The notes under the pieces were generated by a model. The model saw nothing but the letters and a program-made list of their open reading frames with translations, did not search any database and was not told the DNA's origin. This document shows, one piece after another, positions 45,955 to 54,370 of a DNA stretch of 64,000 nucleotides (positions are counted from its first letter, which is position 1; every line of letters starts with the position of its first letter). The position numbers and the translations under genes are program-made. This DNA comes from Pseudomonas sp. Irchel s3b2 (GTDB lineage: Bacteria; Pseudomonadota; Gammaproteobacteria; Pseudomonadales; Pseudomonadaceae): contig NZ_FYEB01000016.1 of the NCBI RefSeq assembly GCF_900187445.1, forward strand, positions 1 to 64,000, read 5' to 3'.

Positions 45955-48545
45955 GATGCGTTCACCGTTATAGAAGAAGAGGAGGGGGAAGACGCCAGGG
46001 GCATACGCGGCAGGTAACTGCCCAGCAAGGCCAGCAGGCGCAGGAACGGACCGATCACCACGCGGGCCCAGGCTGGCAGGTATTCGTAGAGCCGGTAGTA
46101 ACCCTTGGCGCCCAGCTTGAGAATGTCCAGGAAACTGTGCAGCGGCCGGTCCTGGGCGAAGTCTTCGCGCCAGTTAAGCCAGGCGTCGGCCCGGGCGAAG
46201 GTGCACTGCACGAAATCGATCTTTTGTTGCTCCGTGAGCTGGGTGAAGCTGATGCCCACGAAGTTCTTGTGGCTACGACAGACCACGCCGGGAAACAGGA
46301 ACTCGCGCTGCCCACGCTGCATCAGCAGAGAAACGCGACTGCCCGCCGGCAGCGACAGCGGCACATCCACCTGGAACCCGGCGCCGCCGTCGGAGTAATC
46401 CACCAGCATGCCGGAGTAGAAGCGACCGTTATCCAGACGCACGGCCGCCGGCAGCTTGGACTGCACCCTGTGGGTCTGGCGCACCTGCCGAACTTCAGCG
46501 GCAATCGCCACTGCGGCACCGATGATCAGCAGGTTGTAGACCACCCAGAGAGTGCTCACCAGCACCGTGCCGATCTCGGTCGCGGGGCCAGTGAACAAGC
46601 GCCAGAAGGCGAAGCCCAGGCCCGCTATGTTCAGGGCCGAGAGCACCAGATAGGGCTGGGCGATTTTCCAGTCGAACTGGTTGTGCTCCATCAGGCCGCC
46701 TTTGGCCGTGACGTTGAACTTGCCTTTCCTGGGGTTGAACAGCGCCATGGTGGTGGGTCGGGCGATGTACCAAGCCAGCACCGTTTCGTAGACCTCACCC
46801 CAGAATGTCTGGCGAAAACTGCCCTGCATCCGCGAGTTGGTCAGGCTGGCATGGATCATGTGCGGCAGCACATACAACAGGATCATCAACGCCGGGGCGT
46901 AGATGATGTAGGCGTGCAGAAACAGGAAGGCCAACGGCGCGGTGAGAAACACCAGCCGCGGCAGCCCGGCCAGGAAGTGCATCATCGCGTTGGCATAACA
47001 GACCCGCTGGAAGATCGTCAGGCCCTTGCCCAGCAAGGGGTTGTCGGTGCGGAAAATCTGCGCCATGCCGCGGGCCCAGCGAATCCGCTGACCGATGTGC
47101 GCCGACAGGCTTTCGGTCGCCAACCCGGCAGCCTGGGGAATGCGCATGTAGGCCGAGTTCCAGCCGTGCCGGTGCAATCGCAGCGCGGTATGGGCGTCCT
47201 CTGTCACGGTTTCGACCGCGAAGCCGCCGATCTCGTCCAGCGCGGCGCGGCGCAATACCGCACAGGAACCGCAGAAGAACGCCGCGTTCCACATATCGTT
47301 GCCGTCCTGCACCAGGCCGTAGAACAGTTCGCCCTCGTTGGGCCGGCGACGGAACATGTTCAGGTTGCGCTCAAACGGGTCGGGAGACAGGAAGTGGTGC
47401 GGGGTCTGCACCAGGGCCAGCTTCGGATCGCGCAAAAACCAGCCCACTGTGAGCTGCAAGAAGGAGCGCACAGGGATGTGGTCGCAGTCGAAAATCGCCA
47501 CCAGCTCGCCATCGATACGGCTCAACGCATGGTTGAGGTTGCCGGCCTTGGCATGCCGGTTATCGGCGCGAGTGATGTAGCCGACGCCGACGTCGGCAGC
47601 GAACTGGCGGAAGTTCTCGCGCTTGCCGTCATCGAGAATATAGATGCGCAGCTTGTCCTGCGGCCAGTCGATGCCCAGGGCGGCGTAGACCGTGCCGCGG
47701 ACCACCGAGAGGTCCTCGTTGTAGGTCGGGATCAGCAGATCGACGGTGGGCCACAACCGGGTATCGCGAGGCATCTGCGCCGGCTGGCGCTCCAGCGGCC
47801 AGCAGGTCTGGATATAGCCCAGGATCAACACCACCCAAGCGTAGGTTTCGGCCGCCAGCAGCAACAGGCCGATGGTCAGGTCCAGCGGGTTGTTCCAGTT
47901 TAGGGTCGAGGTGTAGCGCCACCACAGGTAACGGCAGGACACGATGGTCGACAGGACGATCATCAACAGCGTCGGGAAGCGCCCCGGGATACGCCGCACC
48001 AGCATGGCCAGCGCCCAGAGCAGAATCACGAACACCAGTTGGGCGATGTAGCCGAAGGGTTCGGTGATGCACACCAACATCAGCACCACCGCTACCACGC
48101 CCACACCGATGTTCAGCCAGCGCTGACAGCGAGGCTCCAGGTCTTTCCACCAGATCTGGCTCTGCCGTACTCGCCGGCTTTGCTGGACATGGCGCGGCAA
48201 GGCTTCGAGCAAGCGGTCCAAGCGCACGCCGAGCAGGCGTTGCCGCAGCCGCGCGGGGCGCGTCCAGCGCGGCCAGCTCAGCGGGTGGCGTGGCCGCAGC
48301 GGCTGCACCAGCAGCAACCAGACGCTTTGCACCAGGAAACGCAGCGGATCACCCAGGCTCGGTGGCTTGTTCGCCAACTGCGGATACCAGCGCTGGCGCT
48401 GCTCGCGCAACTGCTGCCAGCCCGGCGCCTCCAGGCGCAGGAACAGCCAGGCCAGAGCATTGAGCGAGGCCAGCCAGAGCCCGGTCAGAGGGGGGGTATC
48501 GTACTCGCGACGCAGGTAGGTGTAGGGAAACCAGCGGGCAATCAT
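45951..48545 (-). CDS. bcsA: Cellulose synthase catalytic subunit BcsA (UDP-forming)
   Basis: An 864-residue inner-membrane GT2 synthase. It carries the substrate and catalytic motifs FDCDHIP (DxD), TEDAHTALRLH (TED) and GQRIRWARG (QxxRW) between clusters of membrane helices. The C-terminal PilZ domain has an RxxxR motif (RQTHR) and DYSDGG, so synthesis is switched on by cyclic di-GMP. The N-terminal extension of about 250 residues is the E. coli-type layout. Start ATG 48545 overlaps the bcsQ stop (ATGA). Confidence 0.96.
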   Translation of the reverse strand: MIARWFPYTYLRREYDTPPLTGLWLASLNALAWLFLRLEAPGWQQLREQRQRWYPQLANKPPSLGDPLRFLVQSVWLLLVQPLRPRHPLSWPRWTRPARLRQRLLGVRLDRLLEALPRHVQQSRRVRQSQIWWKDLEPRCQRWLNIGVGVVAVVLMLVCITEPFGYIAQLVFVILLWALAMLVRRIPGRFPTLLMIVLSTIVSCRYLWWRYTSTLNWNNPLDLTIGLLLLAAETYAWVVLILGYIQTCWPLERQPAQMPRDTRLWPTVDLLIPTYNEDLSVVRGTVYAALGIDWPQDKLRIYILDDGKRENFRQFAADVGVGYITRADNRHAKAGNLNHALSRIDGELVAIFDCDHIPVRSFLQLTVGWFLRDPKLALVQTPHHFLSPDPFERNLNMFRRRPNEGELFYGLVQDGNDMWNAAFFCGSCAVLRRAALDEIGGFAVETVTEDAHTALRLHRHGWNSAYMRIPQAAGLATESLSAHIGQRIRWARGMAQIFRTDNPLLGKGLTIFQRVCYANAMMHFLAGLPRLVFLTAPLAFLFLHAYIIYAPALMILLYVLPHMIHASLTNSRMQGSFRQTFWGEVYETVLAWYIARPTTMALFNPRKGKFNVTAKGGLMEHNQFDWKIAQPYLVLSALNIAGLGFAFWRLFTGPATEIGTVLVSTLWVVYNLLIIGAAVAIAAEVRQVRQTHRVQSKLPAAVRLDNGRFYSGMLVDYSDGGAGFQVDVPLSLPAGSRVSLLMQRGQREFLFPGVVCRSHKNFVGISFTQLTEQQKIDFVQCTFARADAWLNWREDFAQDRPLHSFLDILKLGAKGYYRLYEYLPAWARVVIGPFLRLLALLGSYLPRMPLASSPSSSSITVNAS

Positions 48546-49264
48546 GCCACCTCCCGGCGGCGGGCCAGGCACCAGGTCGCCAGGCTCAGCACGTCCTGGG
48601 CCGCCAGACTGCCCGGCGCATACAGCCCGATCGGGGTCTTGAACGCGAGCGACTCGCGCATCGCCTCATCGTTGTGCACGGTCAGGGACAGCAACCGATC
48701 GGCGTGGGTCTTGCGCCAGATAAGCATCAAGTCGCGCTGCAACTGGCTACCGGGATCGAAACGATTGACCAGCAGCGGACCGCTTACCGTCTCTTGCTGT
48801 TGCAGCAGCACATGGCAAGCAGCGTCCGCTTCGGCGATCTGGATAGGGAAATGGCAGGGGCCGGTGTTGCCGTGCCCGACCAGGCGCTGCGGCACATCGA
48901 ACAGTACCCAGTCGTAGTGTTCGGCCAGGCTGGCCTGACGCTTGGCCCACAGGGTGTGGTCCATCGCCAGGCGGCGTTCCATTTCAAGTTGTTCGTCACG
49001 GTCGAGGCGGCCATAGGGCAGCAAACTCAGATTTGGCGCCAGGCTCCAGGCCTGGTTGTACCAATTCTCGCCATCGAGCATGCCGCGGGCCCAGCCGCCG
49101 CTTTCCAGGGTCGCCAGATTGAAGTACAGGCGCAGCAGGTTTTCCGGACACATGTCCACCACCAGCACCCGCTCGCCCAGGCTGTGCAGGGCGTAGCCTA
49201 TCCCCGCCAACAGGGAACTGCTGCCGACGCCCCCACGCAACCCGCGCAGACTCAGCGATCTCAC
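48542..49264 (-). CDS. bcsQ: Cellulose biosynthesis protein BcsQ (MinD/ParA-like)
   Basis: A 240-residue ParA/MinD-superfamily protein that in E. coli localises the cellulose machine to the pole. The P-loop is degenerate: GLRGGVGSSSLLAG instead of KGGVGKT, so ATP hydrolysis may be impaired. The switch regions VLVVDMCPENLL and DWVLFDVPQ and the C-terminal helices are conserved. Start is GTG at 49264 overlapping the bcsR stop (GTGA). Confidence 0.88.
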   Translation of the reverse strand: MRSLSLRGLRGGVGSSSLLAGIGYALHSLGERVLVVDMCPENLLRLYFNLATLESGGWARGMLDGENWYNQAWSLAPNLSLLPYGRLDRDEQLEMERRLAMDHTLWAKRQASLAEHYDWVLFDVPQRLVGHGNTGPCHFPIQIAEADAACHVLLQQQETVSGPLLVNRFDPGSQLQRDLMLIWRKTHADRLLSLTVHNDEAMRESLAFKTPIGLYAPGSLAAQDVLSLATWCLARRREVA

Positions 49265-49497
49265 GTCCTCACCTCCTCTGGGGCCTTCAGTTGTGTTTCC
49301 AGCTGCAGTGCCTCTTCGAGCTCGGCCAATAGCGGCCAGCGCTGCAAGGCGCGGCGCAGTTCCAGTTCGGCGGAAATGTCCAGGTACTCGAGGTCCTGCA
49401 GCTCCAGCTCAAGCTTCAGTCGGGCGATGTCATCGGCCCGCCCGTTACGGGCATGCGCCAAGGCACTCATTTGAAGCGCTGAGGGTAAGGTAGCCAT
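49261..49497 (-). CDS. bcsR: Cellulose biosynthesis protein BcsR
   Basis: A 78-residue protein with the BcsR core ADDIARL...DLEYLDISAE; the C-terminal half is a charged helix. BcsR works with BcsQ in the cytosolic part of the synthase complex. The ATG at 49497 has a strong AAGGAG ribosome site inside the end of bcsG; a second ATG at 49470 overlaps the bcsG stop and could also serve. Confidence 0.8.
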   Translation of the reverse strand: MATLPSALQMSALAHARNGRADDIARLKLELELQDLEYLDISAELELRRALQRWPLLAELEEALQLETQLKAPEEVRT

Positions 49498-51098
49498 GCA
49501 CCTTTCTCCTTGATCCGGACATAGGGCTTGCCGGCGTAGTCGAGCACCACGGTGCCGGAGTTCTCGGACACCGCAGGGGTCTGCGGCAGATCGCTCAACA
49601 GCGCCTGCCAGTCCAGCCCCTGGCCCTCGGCCTGAGGAGCGGCGGCATACAAACGGGCGATGATTTCGGACAAGGCCAGGTAACTGGTGGGTGCGCTGAC
49701 ATGCAGTGGGGCTGAGTTCGCCGCGGAACCCATGCCGATCAGCTTGATGCCCACCGGCACGTGAGTGATCGACGGGCTAGGAATCTCGCGCATGCCGGGG
49801 ATCTGCATGCGATCGCCATGTAACGCCGCGCCGTGCTCGGGCACTATCACCACGGCCACGCGTCGACCGCTGCGCTCGAGTTTCTTGATAAAGGCCGTCA
49901 GGTCGTCGATCAGGGCCTGGGCACGAGGTTTGTACTCGGCGCTCTTGGTGCCGCCGTCGGCAGTCAGCGCTCGGTTGCCGTCGTGCAGCGTGGTGGTGTT
50001 GTAGAACAGCGCCACGCGCGGATCCTGATTGTTCTCGCGGTGCTGCCACCACTTGTCCAGGACTTCCCGGTCGCGCCAGATCGGCGAGCCGTCGAAGCCC
50101 ACCAGTGCCCGCGACAGGTTCGAGGCGCTCACCGCCGGATTGGGCAGAGCTCCCTGGCTGCGGACTTCATCGAGGAAGCCTTCGAACTGCCCGGTGTGGT
50201 TGAGCATTACTTCGCTGGCAAACCCGAGCTTGCGCAGATCGTCCATCAGCAGGCATTGCTCCGGCGCCACGCCGTAGAGCTTGTGGTGCGGTTGCTGGCC
50301 ACAGCTGGCGCGCAATAGACGTATCGCCGCCGGGCCGCTGTAGGCGGTGGCCGAGTTGAAGTTGTCGAACACCACATCCATCTGCTGCAACAGCGGGTTG
50401 TCCCGCAGGCCCACGGAGTCCAGGTCGTCCCAGGCCATGGAGCAGATATTGATCAACAGCAGATCGAACGGCTGGGCCGCCGAGGTCGAGGGTTTGAACT
50501 CGACGCGCCGGCCGGCCTCGGTGTCATAGAACTTCTGCAGGTAGTCGTCCAGCGTCGCGCTGTCGGGCTCTGCGTTGTTGACCACGGCGCTGGCAGAAGC
50601 CGTGCCGGGGTTCGCAGCCTGTTGCGCGGGTGCTTGCAAAGCCAGCAGGTTGGCGCTGCCCAGCAACGCCAGCCAGCCCAGGGTCAGGGTGGTCAGGCGC
50701 AGCCACTGGCTGACGAACAGGTAGGCCACCACCACGATCAGCAGCAGCCCGCAGAGGTTCCAGTCGATGAAACGACCGGCCAGCTCCAGTAGGTATTCAC
50801 CGGTGAAGTTCAGTACGCCGGGTTGGTCGAGCAGGCGGCTGAACGGCGGCAACCAGGAGTCCTGATAGAACAGCGCCACCCCCAGCGGCACGGCGATCAG
50901 CCAACGCAGAAGACTCGCATGGCGATTGCGCAACGGCACCAGCAAGACGGCAGCGAACACCAGATTGGGCAGGATCTGCAGGTTGAGGTAACCGCCCCAG
51001 AACAACAGCAACTTGATCAGGAAGTACAGGTTCCACAGGCCCAAACCCGGCCAGCTCCACGCAGGTTGCGCGATGACAGGGATTTCAAGACGGCTCAT
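49467..51098 (-). CDS. bcsG: Cellulose phosphoethanolamine transferase BcsG
   Basis: A 543-residue inner-membrane enzyme. The first 165 residues hold about five membrane helices. The periplasmic part is an alkaline-phosphatase-type zinc transferase with INICSMAWDDLDSVG, the SATAYSGPAAIRL segment where the nucleophilic Ser of the family lies, and the metal-site segment VPEHGAALHGDRMQIPGMRE. It adds phosphoethanolamine to nascent cellulose, as shown for E. coli. Start 51098 lies inside the end of bcsF. Confidence 0.92.
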   Translation of the reverse strand: MSRLEIPVIAQPAWSWPGLGLWNLYFLIKLLLFWGGYLNLQILPNLVFAAVLLVPLRNRHASLLRWLIAVPLGVALFYQDSWLPPFSRLLDQPGVLNFTGEYLLELAGRFIDWNLCGLLLIVVVAYLFVSQWLRLTTLTLGWLALLGSANLLALQAPAQQAANPGTASASAVVNNAEPDSATLDDYLQKFYDTEAGRRVEFKPSTSAAQPFDLLLINICSMAWDDLDSVGLRDNPLLQQMDVVFDNFNSATAYSGPAAIRLLRASCGQQPHHKLYGVAPEQCLLMDDLRKLGFASEVMLNHTGQFEGFLDEVRSQGALPNPAVSASNLSRALVGFDGSPIWRDREVLDKWWQHRENNQDPRVALFYNTTTLHDGNRALTADGGTKSAEYKPRAQALIDDLTAFIKKLERSGRRVAVVIVPEHGAALHGDRMQIPGMREIPSPSITHVPVGIKLIGMGSAANSAPLHVSAPTSYLALSEIIARLYAAAPQAEGQGLDWQALLSDLPQTPAVSENSGTVVLDYAGKPYVRIKEKGAWLPYPQRFK

Positions 51099-51285
51099 GG
51101 GGCTCACTCTGGGCAGGTTGCGGGGTCGTACGCCGACGTACGCCACGGGATTTCAAGTAACGCGGGCGCAAGTAACGCTCAAGCCCGCGCCTGATACGCT
51201 GACTGAAACGGCTCAGCAGCAGCGCCAGCGCCAGCGTCAGCAGACTGCTGGCGGCTATCACCTGCAGCAACTCGGAATACATCAT
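51085..51285 (-). CDS. bcsF: Cellulose biosynthesis protein BcsF
   Basis: A 66-residue membrane protein with one N-terminal hydrophobic helix (LLQVIAASSLLTLALALLL) and a strongly basic cytosolic tail. In E. coli BcsF recruits BcsE to BcsG at the membrane. The ATG overlaps the bcsE stop; two adjacent ATG codons are possible starts. Confidence 0.85.
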   Translation of the reverse strand: MMYSELLQVIAASSLLTLALALLLSRFSQRIRRGLERYLRPRYLKSRGVRRRTTPQPAQSEPHEPS

Positions 51286-52823
51286 GCGCAAGGTTCCGTG
51301 AGCGAAAGGGTGATGCGGTGTGGCGTAAAGCCGGTCAACCCGACGGGCGGCAACAGGTTGTCGACGACCCGCTCATCCGCCAGCCGGAAGGTCTCGGGCA
51401 ATTCGGTCGCCTCGATAAAGTCCTTACGCGGCAAGTGATCCACCGACGACAATGACTCGCAGGCGCTGAAAATATCGGCCCATGGCAGGCGGCATATATT
51501 GCCCAGGGCCGGCTCCAGGCCATCGGCGCGACAGGCGAACAGAAACAGGTAGAAGGTGCCGTCCAGCACGCAAGCGATGTCGCCATAGCGGCGCAGGCTG
51601 ATCTGACTCAGGTATTGCTCGATCTCGAGCCCGCCACGTGACTGCAGTTTCAGCAACTGGTGGCTGATCTCGCCCGAGGCGCCGCTATACACCTGGTCCA
51701 GGATTGCGATGAACGTGCTCGGTGTCAGCAGCCCGCGAACATGAGGGGGGTGCATGCGGTCGTACAGGGTCTGGAAATCAATGTCGCTGCGGTAATGCCA
51801 GAGCTGCCCCTGCACGCTATCGGTCAGGCTTAGAAAGTGCGCCAGCGAGGCCTTCAGCGGCACGATCAGATTGGCGCCGCAGGCCAGCAGCAGACGCTCG
51901 TCGCGGTAGCGCAGGCAGGGCTCCATTTCGCGAACGATGATTTTCAGTGCCGCTCCGCACTGATTGCGCAATTTGTGCAACTGACGGGCAAGGTCTTCGA
52001 CCTGGTCGTTGCCTTCGATGGCCACGATCACGCTAGCGGCTCGCATCTTGAGGGCGTGCAGCAGCAACTCGTTGCGCCCCTCGAACAGTCGCCATTGCTG
52101 GGACAGCGGCGGTGCGCCTTCGAGTACGCTGCGCTGAATCAGGTAGATGCGCCGGTCATCGGTGCGGATGGCTTGCGGGCTGCCACGTTGCGCCTGGCTC
52201 AAGCCAAGAACGCCGTCGGCCTGCTCCAGTTCGAACTCTTGGGCGGTACACACGCCCAGCTCGTTGTGCCAGAAGTGCAGCTGATAACGGATGCTGCCAT
52301 CACGCCGATACAACTGCGCCAACCCCGATAACTCTTCGTTGAGGCCCACCAGTTCGGCATGCACCGCCGGTTCCTGACCGTGGCACAGTACCACCAGGGT
52401 GCAGCGACGCTGGCGCAACCACTGGCGCACTTCTTCACACCATTGCTGCAGATGCCGGGCGTCAAAACGCCGCCAGGCCAGGGCCGGTAATAGCAGGAGG
52501 ATTTGACTGCCTGGGGTCCTGACGCTGCGATGCAGCTCGGACACCCAGGATTTCAGGGCCATCCCGAGATCATCATCGGCTAATTCGAAGAGCCGCAGAC
52601 GCTCCGGGCCAGACTCGCCGTCGAGGTTTTCCAGAAGGATCCATGGATCGCATCCGCCGCATACCAGTGTGGTTGGCTGGGCTTGCGGCAAGGCGCTCAG
52701 GAACTGAAGCGCAAGCGTCTCGGCATCGCCGTTCAGGTCGACGGAGACCCAGTACAGGCCGCCTTGACGCAATAGCACTTGCTCATCCTGCAAATGCCGG
52801 ATGCCTAAGCTGACATGACTCAA
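51282..52823 (-). CDS. bcsE: Cyclic di-GMP-binding cellulose biosynthesis protein BcsE
   Basis: About 513 residues. The N-terminal part is a degenerate P-loop-like domain. The GIL domain follows, with EMEPCLRYRDERLLLACGAN containing an RxxD cyclic di-GMP motif. First gene of the operon. The start is uncertain: TTG at 52823 (reads SHVSLGIRHLQDE after AGAGG) agrees best with the family start, while ATG 52877 would add 18 unusual residues. Confidence 0.85.
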   Translation of the reverse strand: MSHVSLGIRHLQDEQVLLRQGGLYWVSVDLNGDAETLALQFLSALPQAQPTTLVCGGCDPWILLENLDGESGPERLRLFELADDDLGMALKSWVSELHRSVRTPGSQILLLLPALAWRRFDARHLQQWCEEVRQWLRQRRCTLVVLCHGQEPAVHAELVGLNEELSGLAQLYRRDGSIRYQLHFWHNELGVCTAQEFELEQADGVLGLSQAQRGSPQAIRTDDRRIYLIQRSVLEGAPPLSQQWRLFEGRNELLLHALKMRAASVIVAIEGNDQVEDLARQLHKLRNQCGAALKIIVREMEPCLRYRDERLLLACGANLIVPLKASLAHFLSLTDSVQGQLWHYRSDIDFQTLYDRMHPPHVRGLLTPSTFIAILDQVYSGASGEISHQLLKLQSRGGLEIEQYLSQISLRRYGDIACVLDGTFYLFLFACRADGLEPALGNICRLPWADIFSACESLSSVDHLPRKDFIEATELPETFRLADERVVDNLLPPVGLTGFTPHRITLSLTEPCA

Positions 52824-52923
52824 ACTGACCTCTGCGTAACAGAAAAATGCCTTAAACCAAACGGGCCGCAAGCCCAATGCAACAATCGATCCTCTACCGC
52901 TTTCTTACCCTGTGAACCGGGTG

Positions 52924-52939
52924 TGCAACGGCCGTTGCA
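52924..52939. promoter_or_regulatory. Perfect 16-bp palindrome upstream of the bcs operon
   Basis: TGCAACGGCCGTTGCA is a perfect even palindrome about 100 bases upstream of bcsE. It has the look of a LacI-family operator. No such regulator gene is nearby, so the protein is unknown. Confidence 0.45.
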
Positions 52940-53689
52940 AAGGAGCTGCCATCTGGCCGAAATACCTCGAAAAAACGTTCAGGATGAACCCTGCGCCTGA
53001 CATGATCTGAATCATCCTTGCTGCTGGACGGGGCAGACCCGTTCATGTGCCAGTTGCCATATCGGATGCGAAAACAATCCGGGGCGCTCCGTGTCTGGCT
53101 CGTGTGACTTCTTGAACCATCCACGGCAGCGCCTCGGGATCCCGTAAAGCCGGGACTCGCGGCGTGCAATCATCGAGTGTTTTTTCGAGTAATGGATAAC
53201 GTCCTTGTCATCTTGCAGCGAACCTTTCCTTGGTTATCAAGACTTTACGACAATGATCGGTGAGCTTCGCGTTCAGGGCCGAGGGCGCTGTCAACGCGGC
53301 ACCTCGTTGGCGTGGCGGGATTCCCATGCAACTTGAACCAGCCCTGTCGTCACCAATCACTCAGTCGAGTGTCTTGTCTGAATACTTTTGTGTTCACCAG
53401 GGTGCATGGCAAATCAAGCTGCTGGTCTGTGCATTTTGATCCGAGCCCGGTAGGCGCCGCAAACAGCGCAACGTACAGGCAAGTGCAACCACGGTTTCGA
53501 AGCCTATCCGCTGCTTGTCATGTCGGTTAAGCAAGTCGACAGCAAGGTTGATATTAAAATGATACCGCCAATTTTTTGAATTGTCCAAGAGTTGATTCGG
53601 GAATTATCATTAGAAACAACCAAATGGCGCCAAAAAAATGGCGGCATGCGCTTGGCCATCGTCACAGCCCATTCGAGAGCGCAAAAAAC
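52940..53689. other. Upstream region of the bcs operon without recognised genes
   Basis: Only short open frames with no family resemblance occur on either strand. The part from 53550 to 53650 is AT-richer. It probably contains the bcs promoter, but I could not locate it with confidence. Confidence 0.4.
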
Positions 53690-53821
53690 TCAGCGGGCTG
53701 CGCCGATGATTGCAATATCGACTGTAATTGCCTTTTGAAGGGGAAGCGTCGGCGTTCGCCGGTCCAGCAGCTCAACCCAACCGGAGGTCGTGGTCAGTTG
53801 CAATTTTGAAGCGACGAACAT
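53690..53821 (-). pseudogene. Possible 5' remnant of an FAD-dependent oxidoreductase gene
   Basis: ATG at 53821 opens a 43-codon frame ending KAITVDIAIIGAAR, then stop. VDIAIIGA is the start of the FAD-binding motif in D-amino-acid-oxidase-type enzymes, usually followed by GxxG. Everything after it is missing. Its place downstream of a DapA-family remnant would suit a former hydroxyproline-type catabolic cluster. Weak evidence. Confidence 0.3.
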
Positions 53822-53871
53822 GGTGTTTCCCTTGCTCAAGACGCAGCTGGCTTCGAGTTCTACCAGTTGCC

Positions 53872-54350
53872 CTAGCGCGTCGAGTAGCACTCTGGTTGCT
53901 CGGCAGAAAGGGGAGTCAGGGGACGCCGGGGTTGGCCGGCACCGTATCCGGTGATGTCGGCGCCGGCATAAACGGATTGAACGTAGTCGCCCTCCCAAAT
54001 CAGCGACATCACGGGTTCAAGCAGCGTTCAGATTTCCCGAGCCTCATCCCAAAGATGTTGGGTGGCGGCTTTTACTAGCGCGACGCAGGTCTTGGGAGCC
54101 ATGTTCGCACCGCCCCAGATGAGCCCTGCACAGCCAGCAAAGAGCGCATAGGGAACCAAAGGGGTCAGCGCCATTCATGACAGGCAACCCGGTGCGGATC
54201 AGTGAGGCTTGTTTGCCGAGATCGCCGCTGCTGTCCTTAACGCCTGAAAAACCAGGGATCAGGCACAGTTTGCGGTGAAGATCCGGAGTGACTTCGACGC
54301 CGACCGCTTGAGGTGCGTTGTAGCCAATGATCGGCAAGCGCGATATCACT
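53872..54350 (-). pseudogene. Broken DapA-family (dihydrodipicolinate-synthase-like) lyase gene
   Basis: Only the C-terminal half remains. The frame begins LPIIGYNAPQAVGVEVTPDL and includes the Schiff-base Lys region GFSGVKDSSGDLGK. After VMNGADP near 54157 an extra T shifts the frame; in the corrected frame the protein continues LVPYALFAGCAGLIWGGANM to an in-frame TGA (AREI*TLLEP) and ends at 53872. The 5' half is lost at the junction with the MFS gene. Non-functional. Confidence 0.8.
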
Positions 54351-54370
54351 CTACTTCATCCTGGATTCGG

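Noticed and set aside
46137-47903. A 588-codon plus-strand frame opposite bcsA
   Set aside because: Antisense shadow; BcsA motifs on the other strand are unambiguous.
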